Part shown: positions 10,156 through 22,569 of the stretch, in pieces
Layout of the letters: each line of letters starts with the position of its first letter
How positions within the stretch are numbered: position 1 is the stretch's first letter
DNA from: Epiperipatus broadwayi
Taxonomy: Eukaryota > Onychophora > Udeonychophora > Euonychophora > Peripatidae
Length of the DNA stretch: 64,000 bases
Assembly (NCBI GenBank): GCA_028023455.1
Contig: JAQFVV010000002.1
Location: forward strand, 32,869,725 to 32,933,724
Direction of reading: 5' to 3'
Made by a program: the position numbers and the translations under genes
Notes under the pieces: model-generated
The model's database searches: none
What the model was told of the DNA's origin: nothing
Seen by the model: only the letters and a program-made list of their open reading frames with translations

Positions 10156-12622
10156 TTGGGTAAAGAAGTAGAAAAAGTTGCAAATAGGGTTTTAGGTGAG
10201 AATATTGAAAAGAATAAAAGTAATAAAAAAATTAAAATTAGTAAAAGTGTAAAAGAAAGGAAAGAAGCATGTAGAGAATATAAGTGTGCTATTAAGAATA
10301 AGGAAAGTGAAAAAGATATTAATGCTAAATGGGAAAAGTACTTAGAAAAGAAGAAGTTGGCTAAAATAGATATTTATAGAGAGAGAATGAAATTGAATAG
10401 TAAATTGTTGGAGGATATTAATAAAAGTGGAAGAGATGGAAGTAAAAAATTTTGGAATTATATTAAAAGGAGAAATGTAGGGGAGAGAGAGTTAGTATTA
10501 CTAGATGATGAGGGAACTGAGTAGTTCTAGAGAAGATTTAGAGAGAATCTTAAATAGTTATGTAATGAATATAGAAAAGATGTTAGATGTGAATGATAGA
10601 ATATTAGAAAATATGAAAGAATATAGTAATGGGAATATTAGTTTTTCAGAAAATGAACTAAATGAGGTAGAGAAAAAATTGAAAAGTGGGAAGGCAAGAG
10701 GTTTAGATGGATGGGCAGCAGAGATGGTAATGAATTTAGGATATAGGGCAAAAGTAAAGTTATTATCCTGTTTTAATAAAATGGCACAGAATAGAGTTTT
10801 CCCAAGTAGTTGGAGTAATACAAGAGTAAGGTTATTATTTAAAGGAAAGGGTAAGGATCATAGAAAGTTGAATAATTATAGACCGATAGCGGTAACATCA
10901 GTTTTATATAAAGTTTTCTATATATGGTGGCTAGTAAAGTTGTAAAATGGATGGAAGGAATAATGTAGTGGGTGAAATGCAAGGAGGTTTTAGATTAGAT
11001 AGGCTATAGGAGATAGTTTATTTGTAGTTACACAACTTATGGATATGAGTAGGAATGCAGATAAACAGTTATATATGAGTTTTATAGATATAGAGAAGGC
11101 ATATGATAGAGTAAATAGAAATAGATTATGGATAAGTTTAGCAAATTTGGGAATGGATGAAGCTTTAATAGATATTATTAAGAAATTATATGAAAATAAT
11201 TATTATATATATCAATTAGAGAATATAGAATCAATTAAAGTTAAAAATGGTGTGGACTAAGGCAAGGATGCCCTATGTCACCTATTTTGTTTGTGTTGTA
11301 TTTGAGTGAAATGGAAAGAGCAATAGAAAGATTAGGAAGAGGGATAGAGATACCGTTAATAGGTAGTAAGGGAGTATATATTTTGTCAGGTCTTTTTTTT
11401 GCAGATGATATATTTTTGTGTGCAGAAAAAAGAGAAGATATGGAAGTTATGTTGAGGACATGTGCAAGGGTGGGTAAAGAGATGGGGATTAAATTTAGTG
11501 AAGAAAAATCAAATATAATGATGGTTAATACTGAGGAAAGAGAAGATGTAGAATTTTTATTGGGAGATATTAAGTTAAGTGTGGTGAATAGATATAGTTA
11601 TTTGGGAATTATTTTAAGTAATCAGAAAAATTATTTGGATGAATGGGAGAAAAATTGATAAATGAAGCAAAGAAAAGAAAGAGATTGATAAAGAAATTAA
11701 CAGTGTTTTCATATAATAAATATGATGTAGCTAGAATTATATGGAAAGGAGTTGCAGTAGCAGGGTTAACATATGGTAATGATGCATTATATGTTAGTAA
11801 AAAGATATTAGATTATTTAGAAAAAGCTCAAAGGGAAGTAGGAAGACATGCATTGGATGCAGAAGTATGGACAGCAAGGGAGGCAATTCAAGGAGAAATG
11901 GGATGGTCAAGTTTTCATATGAGAGATGCAAAAAGTAAAATGAAAATGTTTGGTAGATTGCAGTTTATGGATAATAAAAGAATAGCTAAAATAGTATTTA
12001 ATTGGGTTATGAGTAAAGGGCAGGTAACAAGATGGGTGAGAAAGGTAATGCGCTATGCAAAAGATTTGGATAAAGAATTTATATCAGTATATTTGTACAA
12101 AAGATGGGATGATTGTGTTAAGAGGATTATTGAGTGTTATAGTAATAAGGAATGGGATAAAAGAATAAATTTATTAATAAAGACTAGGAGTTAGAGAGAT
12201 GGAGAAATAGTATGGAGAGTAAAAAGAGTTTAAATATATATAGAAATAAACAGAATATTAGGTGTGAGTTAATTTATGATAATAGTAAGGAAAGTAGTTT
12301 ATTGTTTAAGGCTCGAACGGGATCTTTAGCTACAAAAGAATATACATGTAAATGGAAAAATATGGGTGATTTATTTTGTAAATTATGTAAGGAAGGAATT
12401 GAAAATATTAGGCATTTGTTAATTGAATGTAAATGTTTGAAAACAGAAAGGGTACATATAATGAAGTTGTGGAAAAATAAATATGAAAAGAGTGATTATA
12501 CAGAAAGTGAATTATTGGTTTTTATGCTGGGTTTGGGAAAAGATAAGGGGGATTTAGATATAAAGGTTATAGAGTTGACAAAAATTATGTTGTGGAAATG
12601 GAATAGAGTAGATTATGGGTAA
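10156..12622 (+). pseudogene. reverse transcriptase and C-terminal region of the LINE, frameshifted
   Basis: RT landmarks appear in order over several frames: SGKARGLDGWAAEM, KLNNYRPIAVTSVLYK, FIDIEKAYDRV (motif A), QGCPMSP (motif B, at a frame break near 11260), then FFADDIFLCAE (motif C, catalytic FADD) and YLGIIL. The C-terminus (12212-12622) has ARTGSLATKEY and a Cys/His knuckle, CKLCKEG-ENIRHLLIEC. The catalytic acidic residues are kept. Breaks lie near 10510-10525, 10945, 11260, 11650 and 12195, giving at least five disruptions. The 3' region matches the fragment at 12.79 kb closely. Confidence 0.8.
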
Positions 12623-12774
12623 ATTTAGAGTGGGGAATGTAAAAGAAAGTGGCTAACAGGTTTATCTGGGCATAATTGCTGAGATATTCTTGACTTCGTT
12701 TAAGGAGAAGCCATAATACATCACATCACATCACGTTTAAGGAGAAGCCACAATACATCACATCACATCATCAA

Positions 12775-12788
12775 TATTATTCAATATG
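12775..12788 (+). repeat. target-site duplication, right copy
   Basis: This is the exact match to 8842-8855. It sits between the CATCACATCATCAA tail of the large LINE and the start of an older truncated copy of the same family, so the large copy landed immediately upstream of that fragment. Confidence 0.7.
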
Positions 12789-13165
12789 GAAAAATATGGG
12801 TGGTTTAGTCTGCAAATTGTGTGAGGAAGGCATAGAAAATATTAGGCATCTGTTGATTCAATGTAAATGCTTGACAGCAGAAAGCGTACAAATAATGAAG
12901 TTATGGAAGGCTAAATATAAACAAAGTGATTATACAGAAAGTGGGTTATTGGTTTTTATGCTAGGTTTGGGAACAGATAAGGGGGGTTTAGATATGAATT
13001 CCATGGAATTGACAAAGATTGTTGTGGAAATGGGCTGGAGCAGGATATGGGGAAACAGAGTGGGGAATGGAAAGGGAAGGTAAAATGGCTAGCAGGTTTG
13101 TCTGGACATACTTGCTGAGAGATTCCTGATTCTATATAAGAAGTCACAGTGCATCACATCTTATA
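12787..13165 (+). mobile_element. 5'-truncated fragment of the same SGNH/RT LINE
   Basis: The sequence starts at the GGAAAAATATGGGTG block of the parent element and encodes the C-terminal knuckle (CKLCEEGIENIRHLLIQC) followed by LLVFMLGLGTDKGGLD. It then runs through the 3' untranslated region (GGCTAGCAGGTTTGTCTGG, TGCTGAGAGATTCCTGA) to a CAGTGCATCACATC tail. Its open frame of about 95 codons is intact but is only the terminal part of the RT protein. Confidence 0.8.
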
Positions 13166-16100
13166 AAATGAATGGAAAATCAGCAAAACAGTGTTAAAAA
13201 TTGCCATTAGAGAGAGAATTGAAGTCGCATTTGAGAAAATTTGTTCTGTGCTTTTAAACCATTAATCTTAAAGGATGTCAATCTGAAGGCATTCAGACAG
13301 AAATCCAGAAAAAATTGTTGTAACTGTTTTATTTAATTGTGTATTTGTACAACTATCTATTGAGGTATTTTGCCTTTTTTTAATTTGTAGTTTTACATTG
13401 TTTTAAAATATTGATTTTTTAATTAAAAAACCAAAGAGGACAATAAAATCAAATAGTGGCAAAGTAAGAGTTTTAAGCACTGCCTTTTTCTCTTTGAATG
13501 ATTTATTCCTTTGTAATTGGTGTCCACACTCTTTGTGAAGTTATTTCAAGAATGTTTTTGGAATAACTAAAAATGTTACTTTTTATGAAGTTTATTGTGA
13601 TGTTTCTATTTTTACATGATATTTGTATGATAACTTTTAAAAGATCAAAAATATACATTATTACATTGATTTTTAATACATATATATTTTATTTTTAAAA
13701 ATAGAAGATACTAATTTTTAGCACAATGTTAACCAAAAAAATTACAATGTTCTGATCAGCCCATCTTCTGAAAATTATGGCTAATACATTATTGCCATCA
13801 CTATCCTAAAATAATTTGAGATATTCAAAAAATTAGGAAACAATTTTAATATTTTGATAATTTATCACAGATTAATATTTTCCATTCACATTTTGAAAGC
13901 AAATTTTAAATAAAAAAGATTTTGTTCATTTTCTGAAATTCTTTTCAGCTGCTTGTGTCCAATGAAGAAAGCATCTTTTGTTGTCATTCCAATTTTATTT
14001 TTTCAATATTTTCAAAGTTCAAACATGAATTTTTAGAATTTTTTTCATTTGCAAACACTTATTACCAAATCAAATTCAGTTTATTGACTTTTGATAGAGA
14101 ATAATTGTTTTATACTAAAATCAAAAGTTGAAAGCTTAAAAAAAGTCACCAGGAAGAACAATTAAAGAGAGCTTAACATTTCACTATTCATTTTATTTTT
14201 TAAAAAATATGTGGAGGAAATTTTTATTAGTTTTATTTTTTGAGTGAATGTTAAAGAGTGAATATGCAATAAATATATATGAAAATGTGCTCTTTGTCAA
14301 TTTATTATTTATAAGTGCATTATTATTTGTATAATTTTGTCTATGCTATAATTTCTTTATATATGCATACCATATACTGAAACAGTAAGATTCGTATTCG
14401 AATCTTAAGTTTCACCTTTTTTTATCGTCTCTCACTCACCGCTCTATCCTACCCAAATTTAAACTTTTTGGTACCGAATTGTGTGTGTAGCAATATTAAA
14501 AATGTATAGATATATGTAGAATTCACCATAAACATGCACACATTTCGATATCAAATTTAGGGCAATAAATAAAGATAAATAATATAATTTAGATTTCTTC
14601 TTTTAGTTATATAAAAATATATAATTTTAACTATTTATTTTGAATTGTAAAATCCGTTATTTATTGCTTTGTTTAAATTTCATTTAGTAATTTTAGAAAT
14701 AGATTGTAATATTTAATTAAAAGTAAAAATAATCATATGTTCCCTTTTGTATTTGAAATTTTAAAAGCAACGGTCGGTGAGAGATAATAGATTAATTAAA
14801 GAAAAATTCCTCAAAATGTAAATGTAAACAATAGAAAGGCAGCTTTCTCTATAATTAAACTTAACAAAATGCATTGATTATCCTCAGGGCAGATTAAGTG
14901 GAATCCAAAAATAAACTATAACAAAAATGTAAAAGATAAGATCTAAGAAAGGAGGCCATTTTAGACTTGCTAGAAACTTTCAGTTTAACTTTAGCTTTGC
15001 TCTCGATCAGGAGAGTCTCCAAAGAGGTATATTGTTTTACGTGCCACAGTATGCATGAGTAGTAAGCGCCAAAGACTATTCTCCCCGGAGATGGTCTATA
15101 GTATGCTGTGAACCTTCACTTATGCCCTCCAGAATACCAACCAAGATCTGCTGCCCAAACAATTAGAAAGCTGCTGCTGCTGTTAAATTAAATGAACCAC
15201 CTAAATACAGGAAAGAACTGCTAATGCTAGAATCATGAACAATTTGCTACTGATCACTGAATCAGAAAACTTCTCATAAAACAGGTACCTGTATCCAAAT
15301 TCTCTAGAGTACTCTACTAATATCCTGCTATAGCTTATTCATTCTTTATATAACTTATAAACTATAAACTGTAAAAATCTCATTTGTAATACTATAAATT
15401 TAATAATTAATATGTAAATTTCTTTAATAATCTAGCCTGCCTAACTCTATCCTTCTTGGGTGTGTATTTCTAAAATCTACATTTTATTATATAATTATCG
15501 CATGCTCATAATTTTCTAAGTATAAATCTATGATCGCTTGAAACAGTGGATGCGTGTCAAATTTTCATTAATATTTACTTTCATAAATAACTTAATATTT
15601 TCATACAAACCGACACGCATTCAATGCTTCCTTTATTGTAATGCAAGGGTCTACTGCTTAGCAAATGGCTGACGTATTAGTTGTAATAATCACCCAGTTT
15701 ATATATTGTTTTATATTTTATTAAATCTTGATTAATAATTCCATAAAATTGCATTTCTTTGAGAGTCACAAACGTTCATTATTAAATGTTGATAATGTAG
15801 GGCCGAGTTATAAAATATATTTAAATCTTAACAGAATCGTCTGTACATTATACATGTGTTACATTTTAGAGATGCGATGACCCATTACAAGCCTTGAATA
15901 TTCCGGATTCTATAGGGTTGAAATTAACCCCAGTCGTCCTACACAAGCAGACATAATAAATGCTCCCATAGGGCTTGACGAAAGTCACGCAGCCAGCAGG
16001 CAATCGTGGCACGAACCACTTGTCCCTGGTTATGCTTATGTGACACCTTACCTCTTTGGGCCTATGGCAAATGCCAGCCCATCATTCTTATAAACTCATT

Positions 16101-16390
16101 CACAGCTTTGCAGTTTCAATATACTGCCATTCCATATCGCCTTTCTAAATGTACCACGTGTTTCTTTTATTAACTTTATTATTCTATGTATAACTCTGTC
16201 CCTGCATTAGTGACATAATTCACTCTCAAATAAATGTTTGCCCTTAGTTATTAGTAAATATCTTTAATTAAATAAATATATGTCCGCCGCTACTATTATA
16301 AATCTTACTTTAGACTCTTGCATTGCAAAGGTATAAATCCCTAAAGGCATGCCTTAGAAATACTTGCTCGAGAATTTTAGGTAGCTAGAT
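13166..16390. other. AT-rich DNA, no gene recognised
   Basis: No domain, tRNA or transposon end was recognised. Two less AT-rich patches (about 14940-15300 and 15880-16090) look like separate repeat fragments. The second holds short motifs such as GGCACGAACCACTTGTCCC and GGCAAATGCCAGCCC. I could not match either to a known class or to a second copy in the window. Confidence 0.4.
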
Positions 16391-16394
16391 TACG

Positions 16395-16625
16395 TCATCA
16401 AATAAATGTATTTCTCTTTGTAAACATAACAGTATTGGAAAATACCGCTAGTGAGATCTTAAATATAAAGTATTATTGGTAAAATGATTTCATATAAATG
16501 TTTCTAAATAAATAAATGTATTTCTTGAATATATAACAGTATCGGAAAATTCCGCTACTCAATTTAAATATTACCAAATATTATTAGTAAATAATTTATT
16601 ATTAAAATGTTTCAATAAATAATGT
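16395..16625 (+). repeat. two-copy tandem repeat, about 110-bp unit
   Basis: Two consecutive units share AAATAAATGTATTTCT, then ATAACAGTAT(T/C)GGAAAAT(A/T)CCGCTA, then AAATATTA and AATGTTTC blocks. No coding potential is visible. Extra partial AAATAAATGT blocks occur upstream. Confidence 0.55.
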
Positions 16626-17699
16626 CAAACTATACGTCTGCTGTTACTTCTTTATTTATTTATTCGATACCCATTCAATGTTTCCTCAATTCTTTAAATA
16701 TAAATGTTTAAGATTAATGTTCTGATTGGCTAACTCGAAAATAAAATCATGAATCTCTTGCATATCCCTGACCACCGTGCTTAAAGAAATATTTATTAAT
16801 GTCGCATCAGTTGCATTGTTTCGTAGATTGTATTGTGGAACCGATAAACTATGTTCGAACTTAGTACTACGGATGGCTTCGCTACCTAGATGGTGCTGCA
16901 GTTCTGTGTGGTGGTCGAATTTTATACTATGTTAGCGAATCACACGTTTTCTGACCATTACAATACATAATAGAGCATGTTTTTTATATATCTGATTGTT
17001 GAAAAGTACATGTCCTGTTATTCAACAATATGTATTTTATTGTAATCAAATATCATCAACAAAGCATGAGCTATTATATGTGATATATGCATGCTAAATA
17101 AAATTTAGTAAATGTCATACCTTCACTCTATATATAAGATAAATTCAAACTATTTACTATATTAAAATACAATATTAAGTACTCTTTTGGAAATTAATAT
17201 TATTATTACAAAGAGATTCTTGATCTCTTAATCTATATCCGTAAAAATCTGGTATTGTTTTCCATCTTAATTGTCAATAAATATTACTATAGCATATAGT
17301 ATATATGATGTGGAGGTTGGCCTACAAATGCAAACTAATATGTTGATGATGTTATTGCTTTTCTATAGTGTTCATTGCCAATTTGCTAAAACACACATGC
17401 ACACACACATTCAAGTTTATTACAAACAAATATCTTAATATTATAGGTATACTTTAAAAACTGAATCTTTCTTTATAAACACATACTTCAAATATGTAAA
17501 TGAAGACTTTTATAAGAATTGAATATGGACCCTAACATGCATTTCTTCATTATTTCTAATGCCTTCATTATCATTATTATTGGACTATGGATAATCGCTA
17601 GCCTAATAAATGATTTGTATTGAACATTAATGTATTAATATAAAGCAGCTTTTAAATTTATGAATTAGCTAACCTGTAGTAGTAAACCACTAAACATCA

Positions 17700-17755
17700 C
17701 TATTACTCTGGTTGGCACAGGGTGGCACTACTGTATGGAGAGTTTTGCCTCGTAA
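17700..17755 (+). repeat. terminal fragment of a family C element
   Basis: GGTTGGCACAGGGTGGCACTACTGTATGGAGAGTTTTGCC, read in two pieces, matches the outer right end of the family C palindrome at 48.9 kb. AAACCACTAAACATCAC, the usual outer flank, lies just upstream. No ribozyme core is present. Confidence 0.6.
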
Positions 17756-17759
17756 TCGT

Positions 17760-19335
17760 AGTGATAAGTTTGCTAATAAGTAAAAGTTCCTGGTTTAGTT
17801 TCCAAATAAAGAAAATGGTCGAGGAGTAGAATAAAATACCTTTGTCATTTTGAGGTAAAATTGCTATGTTTACATAACCATCAGGATTAAGTCAAAATTT
17901 TCCTAACTGAACAGATCTGAGTTATGATTAAACATAAGTGAAGGAGAACTCTCAAAAAATATAGTAATTGTCTTCAGTCTAGTTAATAGCAGACTAAGCT
18001 ATTGCTAAATGATAATGATGGGAATCAATCCTATAATAGAATGAGATTTTTTGTTAGTTATTTTGCTGCAGTTTAGAAAGCAATGGAGAAATTATTATAT
18101 TACGATTCCTCAGAATCATATCTTTTGAATTATCGAAGTACAATGTGTCATTTCTACACAGATGGCAAACTTTGTAATAATGACAGTTGAACAACATCAT
18201 GTAGAATGATTAGTACATTTCTCTAACATGTTTCTGACATAGAATCTGGATGGAACTTTTAAATTTTTTCAGATACTTGAAGATATCTAAACCAGCCTCT
18301 TTTTTTCAGGCAGTATCCATAACCAATCCTAGTTAATGATCCAGTTATTTGTCAGAAAATTGGTACATAGAGGCCTCACTTTAGAGCAAATGAGTGTTAA
18401 CTACTAAATAAAAAATGTAATTATAACACATCGTGCTCCTACATACTCCTGCAGGTGTTGAACCTCACAATTGTATCTTTATATGAATATCTTTACTCAT
18501 TGTTTTAATTATTATATTACAATTGCAATATTTACCTATTTAATATATTATATCATAAAAAGTGGGAAATTACTATATTCTGTGTAGAATATTGATAAAC
18601 TCTATAAATTTCTCCTTTGCTTATTCGAAGCCATAAAAGGTATAACTTCAAGTTAATCTATTATTCTTTTTATGTTTACTTTGAGATTTTATGTAATTAT
18701 TTCTGCAAAATAATAAAAGACAGCGATAATATTTTGATTATAAGCAATTCTATTTTGCTATGTAATCAAATTCCCACCGGTCTTGATTTCGACAGTTAGT
18801 TGTGAATATATATTTTTTTAAAAATGTTTTCATCTTGATAGTTTATTGTTTATTATATATATCATTTGTTTATTAATTTAATAATATGGCTTTGTTTTAT
18901 AAGAATTATTTCTTTATTTTTTTAAGTAAAAATTTAATGATAATGCAACTTTATTTCATCACGCAGAAACTAATTACTATATGGCTTTCGATCTTTTTTT
19001 TATATCTGAAATTGCTTTTCTTTATAGTTTTATTAAAATAATTTAATTGAAATTGGATCTTTTTTTTTTCTTAATTTGTTTCAAATAATTAAGAATTTAA
19101 TGTCGTCTTAGTTATCAAATGAATAATAAGTTTCAGATGAAAATTACCATTCTTTTCTATATTTACGCTTACATCTGCGCCTCACTAGGTTTAATCGTAG
19201 GAGGAAATGAATGTTAAAGTTTTTTTGTATTTGTTTTAAATAAGCAATATATATATAAACGATATTTGATTATCTTTATTTAAATATTAGTGAAATATGT
19301 GAATAATATTAAATCTTAATCGATATAAAATGCCA
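17760..19335. other. AT-rich DNA, no gene recognised
   Basis: Only short AT-biased frames are present. Runs such as polyT near 18995 and 19060 interrupt the sequence. I see no conserved domain, tRNA or terminal repeat. Confidence 0.4.
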
Positions 19336-19339
19336 ACCA

Positions 19340-20165
19340 AACATCACATGACCCCAGCGTACATAGGTGCTATTCAGTGGCAAATTCTTTTTCTCTCACT
19401 CCAATTATGGCATCTAGTATAAGCTTGAATAACCCAGTAGATGCTAATGCTTTATAAATCTTTATCTGGAGTGTCCTATTCAATATCTTTAGACTTGTTT
19501 CTACTTTATGGCTTTCATCATTGATGAGATTTATAAGTGGAAATAGTGGAGTTGGATTTTTTGAATCTAAGACATTTTCCTCCAGCAACCATCCAAGCAT
19601 ACTACTTCCATATCCAAAGTTGGTCACTGATGAAAGCCTATCAGATTGATTTTAAAGCAGAAAAGTAAAAGATGGCTATTGGAGGAAAGACTTAATAGAT
19701 TTCCAAGGGTCCATGTGTGCTATTTCCAGATTCAAAGCTTCTCACTTAATAAATTCTAGCTTACAGTTTTCATCAGGGAGGAGCTTTGAATCTGTAAATA
19801 ACACATATGAACCCTTGGAATCTAATAAGTCTTTTCTCCAACAGCCATCTTTTAGTTTTCTGCTTTACTATCAATCTGATAGGCTTTTATCTGTGGCTAG
19901 CTTTGAATCTGGAAGTAATATGCCTGGATAGTTGATGGAGGAAAGATGTATTAGATTTTAAAAAGTCTAAGTCCATCACTTCTAGCTATAATCTCATCAA
20001 TGATTTAAACCATAAGTTAGAAACAAAGTATGAGAATATTGAATAGGACACTTTTAGATAGGAATTTATAAAGCATTAGCATCTATTGATTACTCAAACT
20101 TACACTAGATGGCATAACTGAAGTGACAAAAAGAATTTGCTATTAAGCAAATTATTCCAAATGTT
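19340..20165. repeat. decayed family C palindrome with eroded hammerhead remnants
   Basis: The left part (GCATCTAGTATAAGC, GCTAATGCTTTATAAATC, TTCAATATCTTTAGAC) is mirrored on the right (GAATATTGAATAGGAC, TTTATAAAGCATTAGCAT, ACACTAGATGGC). Ribozyme remnants stand near 19498-19522 (minus, core ATGATGA), 19758-19780 (minus, CTGATGA kept but helix II lost), 19625 (plus) and 20000-20030 (plus, core lost, TAGAAACAAAG kept). Spacing and flanks match the better family C copies, so this is an older relative. Confidence 0.6.
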
Positions 20166-20169
20166 TGGT

Positions 20170-21450
20170 AATACCACATTTGGCTTTTATTTTTCTAGTA
20201 ACATTATAAATAGAGAACTAACATAGAAATTTATGAGGAAAAGTGATGCTTTTTACCAATTTTTTTTTCTCGATTGTTAGTTAGCCAAGATACGAGAAAT
20301 ATTGTATGATTGCTATTATATTATTGCTGATAAAATTTAAGATTAATATAGCATTATCGCAAGGTTAGAAATAGTACTAGTATCTCACGAAGTTTGGGGC
20401 AGGAATAAAGGGAAAGAATCTTGAGCTCGAAACCTATGACTCATGATCCAATAGTCTCTTCCAATGTTCAAACTTTCCCTGAATTCCCAATTCACTTATT
20501 AAAGATATTCAAGATTATATATATATATTTAAAAAATCATTTTTCTTCTTCAAATTTACAGTTGTGTAGGAAAGTTTTTTTTTTTTTGCTTGGTTTGGTT
20601 TTAGATATAATTTTTCATAATGTCACAATAATATCATTATATTAAGTACTTTACATTTATTTGAAAGATTGTAATGTTGGACTATTTCCATCATCTAGCT
20701 TATAAAATGTTTTTAGAAAAATTCAAACATTATTTATACTTTTCCAAATATATTCAACTGTCAATAATAGCACATAGGTTAGGATATAAACGTCATGGTC
20801 CAAGTAATATTCTTCTTTTTTCCTTGTGTGTTCTAGCTTGACAAGTGACAAAACTAGATTGGTAATTAAATTGTTGATCTCTATATTCATGAATTTTAAG
20901 ATGTAGTTTTTAACTATCTATTGTCAAAGGCAAATAGATATATCTATGAAGATCTGATTTCATTTTTTTTCTATTTAAAGATATTAATTAGTAGTTTCCA
21001 AACATTAAGGATTATCTCACTATATTGATTTTTAGAATGTTTGCCATTATATGTGCAGCTTCGTTAAAATTTTTTGTTTTTATTTCCCCTCCCCCTCTAA
21101 TTATTACTATAGGTTCCTTTAATTATTTTTCAATGGGGCAGTCAGTTTCATTAATATGTTCATACACATTCACATAGAATTTCATCAAGGCAGTTCTAGT
21201 TTAGATTTTGTAGATGTTAGGATTATTCTCCGTGTGTTATGGTTTTGGAAAGCTATTCTGATATTATATTAATTGGATATTCTTTGTTTGTCTGCTATCC
21301 CTGGTATGTATAGATACACAACAGCATCCATTTTTGTTTGTCTTTTTTGTTTCGATTTTTCTTTTTGTTGTTTATTTAAAGTTTTCTTAATGATCGTTGA
21401 ATTTGTTCTACATTGAACTTTTGTTTTAAAAGAATTTTATTGTTACTAAT
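20170..21450. other. AT-rich DNA, no gene recognised
   Basis: No domain, RNA gene or repeat end was recognised. PolyT tracts and short AT-biased frames only. Confidence 0.4.
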
Positions 21451-21554
21451 ACAAATGATTCTTGCCATGCAAGGCTAACATTTGATATATGATGACTCAA
21501 CAAGGGAGAAGGCTCTTGTGTTCCTTTCAGCAGGGATGGAGGTCTTGACCGGTA

Positions 21555-22165
21555 GTGATCTCATTGTTCTGGGGTGAGATATCTATAAAGGTTCCATGTG
21601 TTATTGAAAAGGAATTTTGTTGATAGGAGTAAGTCTTTTGTTTGCAGGGCCTTCAGCTTGGAATTAAATATTACAGATGGTTCAGGTTTAGGAAGCGTAA
21701 ATTTAGTTCTGCACCTGGCCATCCATAGAGCATATGAAATAAAGGCGACTACACAGATGAGGGGAAGTGCAGGCAGCTCTTGAGATCGAGAATTTTTTGA
21801 AGAGGGATTTTGCACTCATCATTGATGGACTGCCTAATGTCCTGATAGCCAGGGCAAAGGAAAACAATATGATCATATGTTTTATCGCTTCTGTGACAGA
21901 TATAGCACATTGGGTCTATTTTTGATAAAAATCTCTTGAAACGAAAAAACTAGCTTGTTGGGATCACTCCAGATTAACTTTTATGAGGTGATCCAGAAGT
22001 TTAGGTTCCATAATGAGATGTTTAAAAATTGACATTATCTTGTAGTTATTTAGGCCTAGATGCACTCGGATAGCCTGGGGCTCCATATTTAGAAGCATGT
22101 GTGCTTCCCAGATGTTGATTTTATTATTTAGAGCCGTGGTGGAATTGCCGTTGTGCCTGAGATTA
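21555..22165 (-). pseudogene. LINE reverse transcriptase C-terminal region (L1/Tx1-like), relic
   Basis: Reading leftwards on the minus strand, a nearly continuous frame gives TALNNKINIWEAHMLLN and EPQAIRVHLGLNNYKIMS. A Cys/His knuckle follows (DPMCYICHRSDKTYDHIVF, then LCPGYQDI), and then CVVAFISYALWMARCRTKF. The C-x2-C...H...C knuckle with a WxxRC ending is typical of the C-terminus of L1/Tx1-type non-LTR retrotransposon proteins. The RT catalytic motifs are missing. The piece directly to the right is on the opposite strand and encodes an earlier part of such a protein. Confidence 0.6.
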
Positions 22166-22184
22166 CTGACAATGCCATCTATTC

Positions 22185-22562
22185 AGGCAGTACGGGAAGG
22201 TGGGGGTCTCCCAGGGCAAGATAGGCCTGATAAATGCAAAAATAATGGACATGATCAATTACTATCTGCCCATAATTTCTCTAACTAAGACCTTTAACAC
22301 TCAAATTCAAAGGATATGTAACCAGATCATTTGGAGAGGACACATACCTGTGATCAGCTCGGCTAGTCTACATCATCACAGGAAGCTCAATGGTTTGTCC
22401 CTCCACTCACTAAGTTCAATCATGTACCAAAAACAGCACTCTCTGGTTCATAGCCTCATCAAAAAGTATTCTTCTACAGTCATTACATTGAACTTTTTTC
22501 CCCACAAGTCACTGAAAAATTATTTTTCTGTTTTCCATACTGATTATGTCATGATTGAATGA
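22185..22562 (+). pseudogene. LINE reverse transcriptase thumb-region fragment, inverted
   Basis: This plus-strand frame encodes KIMDMINYYLPIISLTKTF, IQRICNQIIWRGHIPVIS and LNGLSLHSLSSIMYQKQHS. It resembles the region after the RT core of L1/Tx1-like elements (INYYxLP, FIWxGxxP, GGLxLxxL). It lies head to head with the C-terminal fragment on the minus strand. That order, with the 5' portion inverted relative to the 3' portion, is the one left by twin priming during LINE insertion. The frame ends at a stop at 22560 and the RT core is absent. Confidence 0.55.
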
Positions 22563-22569
22563 TTCACTA

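Larger units (their letters stand above)
8856..12774 (+). mobile_element. non-LTR retrotransposon, 5'-truncated, with SGNH, endonuclease and RT domains
   Basis: The element contains, in order, an SGNH-hydrolase-like domain, an APE-type endonuclease, a reverse transcriptase and a C-terminal Cys/His knuckle. A 3' untranslated region follows, ending in repeats of CATCACATCA. It is flanked by a 14-bp direct repeat and truncated at the 5' end within the SGNH domain. Three further fragments with the same 3' end lie at 12.79 kb, 33.79 kb and (inverted) 50.79 kb, so the family is multicopy. The 3' end is itself partly duplicated (GTTTAAGGAGAAGCCA occurs twice). The esterase-like domain points toward the CR1/L2 group, but clade placement is tentative. 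Confidence 0.85.

Noticed and set aside
22097-22288. A 63-codon plus-strand frame
   Set aside because: It overlaps the minus-strand LINE C-terminus and the start of the plus-strand LINE fragment in another frame, so it is a shadow.
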